Shown: one piece after another, positions 6,108 through 8,401 of the stretch
Layout: every line of letters starts with the position of its first letter
Position numbering within the stretch: position 1 is the first letter of the stretch
From: Lachnospiraceae bacterium
GTDB taxonomy: Bacteria > Bacillota > Clostridia > Lachnospirales > Lachnospiraceae
DNA length: 8,401 bases
Assembly (NCBI GenBank): GCA_900770325.1
Contig: CAAGKE010000211.1
Coordinates: 1 to 8,401 of the forward strand
Reading direction: 5' to 3'
The notes under the pieces: model-generated
Told to the model about the DNA's origin: nothing
The model's input: only the letters and a program-made list of their open reading frames with translations
Database searches by the model: none
Translations under genes and position numbers: made by a program

Positions 6108-7144
6108 AGAAGGATATGTTTGCGGCAGAGGGAAAATGGTATAAAGGAAATCTGCACGCCCATACGGTAAATTCGGATGGCAGGCTGACTCCTGCAGAGA
6201 TGACGGAGATGTATAAAAGTCAGGGATATCATTTTCTCTGCCTGAGTGAGCATGATGTTTATACGGATTTGAGGGCTGATTTTGACAGAGAAAATTTTAT
6301 TCTGCTCCCTGGAGTGGAGGCATCTGTATGTCTGATCCGGCCGGAAGTCCAGAAGAGCAGGTGGGGGGAAGGACCTTCCCGCATTACAGAAAAAGAAATG
6401 TATGCGTTTAGCCGAAACAGAAATCTGGAAAAGGTACATCATATTCATGGAATCCTTGGCACAGAGGAAATGCAGAAAAATGCCGGAACGAATGTGTTTC
6501 GGCACGGAGAGAGGCTTTTACCGCCTGTCTATTACGGAAGATGGAACGGACGGGAGGCGGCTCAGGACATGATTGATTATTTGAGAGGGAAAGGCTGTTT
6601 TGTCACTTACAACCATCCTGCGTGGTCCAGGGTATCCATGGAAGAAGTCACCGGACTGAGAGACCTGTGGGCCATGGAGGTTTTCAATTATGGAACAGAA
6701 GTGGAATGCGGGGAAGGCTATGATAAAAGCTTCTGGGATGTTATGCTGCGCAGGGGAACCCGTATTTTGGGCTTTGCCTCAGATGACAATCATAATCTGG
6801 AAAATCTGTTTGACAGCTTTGGCGGATATGTAATGGTTCGCTCCGAGGCCCTGACCCATGAGGCAATCGTAAGTCATCTCCTAAACGGCGATTACTATTT
6901 CACCGGCGGGCCTGAAATTTTTCAGTGGGGGATCGAGGACGAATGGGTGTATGTGGAATGCTCTGATGCAGAGAAGATCAACTTTATTGCGGGAGGTCCG
7001 GTGGGAAGCAGTGAGACGGTTTTGTGCGCAGACCGGAAGCTGAGGGAAGCACATCACAGACTGAACGGAAAAGAAAACTATATCCGCATAGAATGTGTGG
7101 ATGAACAGGGAAGAGTTGCATGGACAAATCCTCTGTGGCTGTAA
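6104..7144 (+). CDS. PHP-domain metallohydrolase, CehA/McbA-like
   Basis: The 346-residue protein keeps the PHP metal ligands in order: NLHAHT (H18, H20), SEHD (E49, H50), GVEAS (E72), HHIHG (H113/H115), YNHPAW (H171) and ASDDNH (D228, H230). PHP enzymes bind two or three metal ions and cleave phosphoesters or, in CehA-type members, other esters. The C-terminal region after about 275 is beta-rich and ends RVAWTNPLWL, the usual finish of the CehA/McbA group. There is no signal peptide, so it acts in the cytosol. ATG 6104 overlaps the ATPase stop (ATGA). AAGGAGG (6084-6090) is 13 nt upstream, somewhat far, and the alternative in-frame ATG at 6092 is only 1 nt from it. The last codons form the 5' arm of the operon terminator. 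The context suggests that it hydrolyses the compound the transporter imports, which is inference. The hydrolysed bond is not known. Confidence 0.85.
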   Translation: MKKDMFAAEGKWYKGNLHAHTVNSDGRLTPAEMTEMYKSQGYHFLCLSEHDVYTDLRADFDRENFILLPGVEASVCLIRPEVQKSRWGEGPSRITEKEMYAFSRNRNLEKVHHIHGILGTEEMQKNAGTNVFRHGERLLPPVYYGRWNGREAAQDMIDYLRGKGCFVTYNHPAWSRVSMEEVTGLRDLWAMEVFNYGTEVECGEGYDKSFWDVMLRRGTRILGFASDDNHNLENLFDSFGGYVMVRSEALTHEAIVSHLLNGDYYFTGGPEIFQWGIEDEWVYVECSDAEKINFIAGGPVGSSETVLCADRKLREAHHRLNGKENYIRIECVDEQGRVAWTNPLWL

Positions 7145-7162
7145 GGCCGCAGGGGATTTTTT
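7126..7162 (+). terminator. Operon terminator built from the hydrolase 3' end
   Basis: AAATCCTCTGTGGC (7126-7139) pairs fully with GCCGCAGGGGATTT (7146-7159), 14 bp including two G-U pairs. The 6-nt loop contains most of the stop codon, and TTTTTT (7157-7162) follows. The 5' arm is coding sequence for the last residues of the metallohydrolase. It is a strong, complete intrinsic terminator. Confidence 0.9.
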
Positions 7163-7171
7163 AACATAAGG

Positions 7172-7200
7172 TTGTTTTATCTGAGGTGAAATTGTATAAT
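7172..7200 (+). promoter_or_regulatory. Promoter of the HD-hydrolase/uvrC unit
   Basis: TTGTTT (7172-7177) is separated by exactly 17 bp from a perfect TATAAT (7195-7200), 10 nt after the preceding terminator. Transcription would start near 7207, leaving a leader of about 70 nt. Confidence 0.7.
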
Positions 7201-7240
7201 CAGGTTTATCGCAGCGATTTTGGAAAGATAAAACGGATAT

Positions 7241-7263
7241 TTTCGTTTGGCTTCAAAGCGAAA
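7241..7263 (+). promoter_or_regulatory. Small hairpin just before the HD-gene ribosome site
   Basis: TTTCG (7241-7245) pairs with CGAAA (7259-7263) and TTTG (7246-7249) with CAAA (7254-7257), leaving a bulged G and the loop GCTT. It ends 1 nt before the Shine-Dalgarno sequence GGGGAG (7265-7270). It could modulate or protect translation initiation, but its A/U-rich stem is weak. Confidence 0.35.
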
Positions 7264-7275
7264 AGGGGAGATTTT

Positions 7276-7833
7276 ATGTCAGACTATATTACAACCTACA
7301 GCGGTACTCATTTTTTTCCGGCAAAACCGGACCGGAAGGATTTTCATATCAGGGATGCAGCCCATGCACTGTCGTTGATCTGCCGGGGAAACGGGCAGGT
7401 GAAAAGCTTTTTTTCTGTTGGACAGCATTGCATAAACTGTGCCCTGGAAGCGCAGGCCAGAGGATACTCCGCCCGGGTGGCGCTGGCCTGTCTTTTGCAT
7501 GATGCCGGGGAGGCATATCTGTCGGATGTTCCCAGTCCGTTTAAAAAATATCTGAAGGATTATGTGGCTTTAGAGGAACGGCTGATCTCCATGATCTACG
7601 AAAAGTATCTGGGTTCGGATGTGACAGAGGAGGAGCAGGAAAAGATAAAGGAAATTGACCGGGATTTTCTGGCGTATGACCTGTATTATCTGCTGGGAGA
7701 GGGAAGCCGGGAAGAACTGCCGGAAATGAAGATAGATTTTTCTTATGAAGTCCGCCCGTTTGGCGAGGTAGAGCAGGAATATCTGGGATTGTTTTACAGG
7801 CTGAGAGAGGAATTGAAATCATTATGGGAATAG
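7276..7833 (+). CDS. HD-domain phosphohydrolase (YfbR-related)
   Basis: The 185-residue protein starts at ATG 7276, where GGGGAG lies 5 nt ahead. The frame is open 30 codons further up, but that extension is basic leader sequence inside the 5' UTR. It carries the HD metal site: H51 in FFSVGQH, the paired LLHDAGEAY (H75, D76) and a later aspartate in the IDRDF stretch (D127 or D130). The N-terminal pattern TYSGTHFFPAKPDRKDFHIR followed by DAAHALSLICRGNGQ is characteristic of a small HD phosphohydrolase group found in bacteria and phages. Relatives such as YfbR dephosphorylate deoxynucleoside monophosphates, but the substrate here is not established. It is probably cytosolic, having no signal or membrane segment. 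Its 3' end overlaps uvrC by 10 nt in another frame, so the two are likely co-transcribed and coupled. A nucleotide-pool role next to a repair gene is plausible inference. Confidence 0.8.
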   Translation: MSDYITTYSGTHFFPAKPDRKDFHIRDAAHALSLICRGNGQVKSFFSVGQHCINCALEAQARGYSARVALACLLHDAGEAYLSDVPSPFKKYLKDYVALEERLISMIYEKYLGSDVTEEEQEKIKEIDRDFLAYDLYYLLGEGSREELPEMKIDFSYEVRPFGEVEQEYLGLFYRLREELKSLWE

Positions 7834-8401
7834 AATCTGCATTCAATATAGAAGAAGAATTAAAAAAGCTGCCGGGACGCCCCGGGGTTTATATTATGCA
7901 TGACGAAAATGATGCCATCATTTATGTAGGAAAAGCCATCAGCTTGAAAAATCGGGTGCGGCAGTATTTCCAGAGCAGCAGGAACAAAGGACCCAAGATC
8001 GAGCAGATGGTGACCCGCATCCGCCGGTTTGAATATATCGTAACCGATTCTGAACTGGAGGCTCTGGTGCTGGAGTGTAATCTGATCAAGGAACACCGTC
8101 CCAAGTATAATACCATGCTGAAGGACGATAAAACCTATCCCTTCATAAAGGTGACGGTGGCGGAAGCTTTCCCGCGGGTACTTTTTTCCCGTACCATGAA
8201 GAAGGATAAGTCCAAATATTATGGCCCTTATACCAGTGCGGGAGCGGTGAAGGATACCATTGATCTGATACGGAAGCTTTATCAGATAAGAAGCTGCAAC
8301 CGGAATCTGCCTAAAGAGATCGGAAATGACCGTCCCTGTCTGAATTATCATATCAAGCAGTGCAACGCCCCCTGCCAGGGCTACATCAGCAAAGAGGAAT
8401 A
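7824..8401 (+). CDS. uvrC: UvrABC excinuclease subunit C, N-terminal part, cut by window edge
   Basis: The first 192 codons of UvrC are present; the full protein is about 600-620 residues. UvrC makes both incisions in nucleotide excision repair. The GIY-YIG nuclease domain that makes the 3' cut spans roughly 16-95: PGVYIMHDE, IIYVGKA (33-38), R44, and the E79/E84 region of ELEALVLECNLIKEHRPKYN. After YYGPYTSAGAV come four cysteines (C158, C172, C180, C184) in RPCLNYHIKQCNAPCQGYI, matching the spacing of the iron-sulfur cysteines reported for E. coli UvrC. The start ATG 7824 lies inside the HD gene. A weak GAGAGG (7805-7810) is 13 nt upstream, so translation may depend on the preceding gene. 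No other ATG or GTG start fits before the conserved IEEELKKLPG. The UvrB-binding and C-terminal endonuclease domains lie beyond the window. Confidence 0.95.
   Translation, partial: MGIESAFNIEEELKKLPGRPGVYIMHDENDAIIYVGKAISLKNRVRQYFQSSRNKGPKIEQMVTRIRRFEYIVTDSELEALVLECNLIKEHRPKYNTMLKDDKTYPFIKVTVAEAFPRVLFSRTMKKDKSKYYGPYTSAGAVKDTIDLIRKLYQIRSCNRNLPKEIGNDRPCLNYHIKQCNAPCQGYISKEE

Overview
The window reads as a chromosomal stretch of a Gram-positive, anaerobic Clostridia-type bacterium, most likely Lachnospiraceae. This rests on the strong GGAGG-type ribosome sites, the clostridial style of the UvrC N-terminus, a butyrate-kinase family gene and the tight operons. The assignment comes from recognising protein families, not from a search.

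Left edge (1-661, minus strand): the 5' end of a DinD-like (BRO-N domain) gene runs off the window. It is preceded, with a 1-nt stop/start overlap, by a small YozG-type XRE helix-turn-helix gene that carries a one-base frameshift. Both would be read from an extended -10 promoter whose spacer holds a perfect 10-bp palindrome. A strong hairpin terminator at 622-661 ends the next minus-strand gene, a butyrate-kinase family gene (686-1798). That gene stands alone, with no phosphotransbutyrylase beside it, and has unusual residues in its phosphate-binding loops.

Centre (1799-7162): a 293-bp AT-rich divergent promoter region separates the kinase from a plus-strand operon. The operon encodes a periplasmic-binding-type solute-binding protein, two six-helix permeases, an ABC ATPase with a TOBE-like tail, and a PHP/CehA-McbA-family metallohydrolase. 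The last four genes are tightly packed (ATGA overlaps or a 12-nt gap). The binding-protein gene is set apart from them by 258 bp holding two hairpins and an alternative long-range pairing. The operon ends in a terminator whose 5' arm is the last codons of the hydrolase gene. The simplest reading is import of a small organic substrate, perhaps a phosphoester or phosphonate, followed by hydrolysis inside the cell. The substrate is not shown by the sequence.

Right edge (7172-8401): a separate promoter drives an HD-domain phosphohydrolase that overlaps the start of uvrC by 10 nt. uvrC runs off the window and includes the GIY-YIG nuclease domain and the four cysteines of the known iron-sulfur site.

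The most interesting points are the pairing of the transporter with a dedicated metallohydrolase and a divergent carboxylate-kinase relative, the structured gap inside the operon, the missing lipobox cysteine in the binding protein, and the frameshifted regulator in front of the DinD-like gene. I see no insertion sequence, CRISPR array, tRNA or rRNA.
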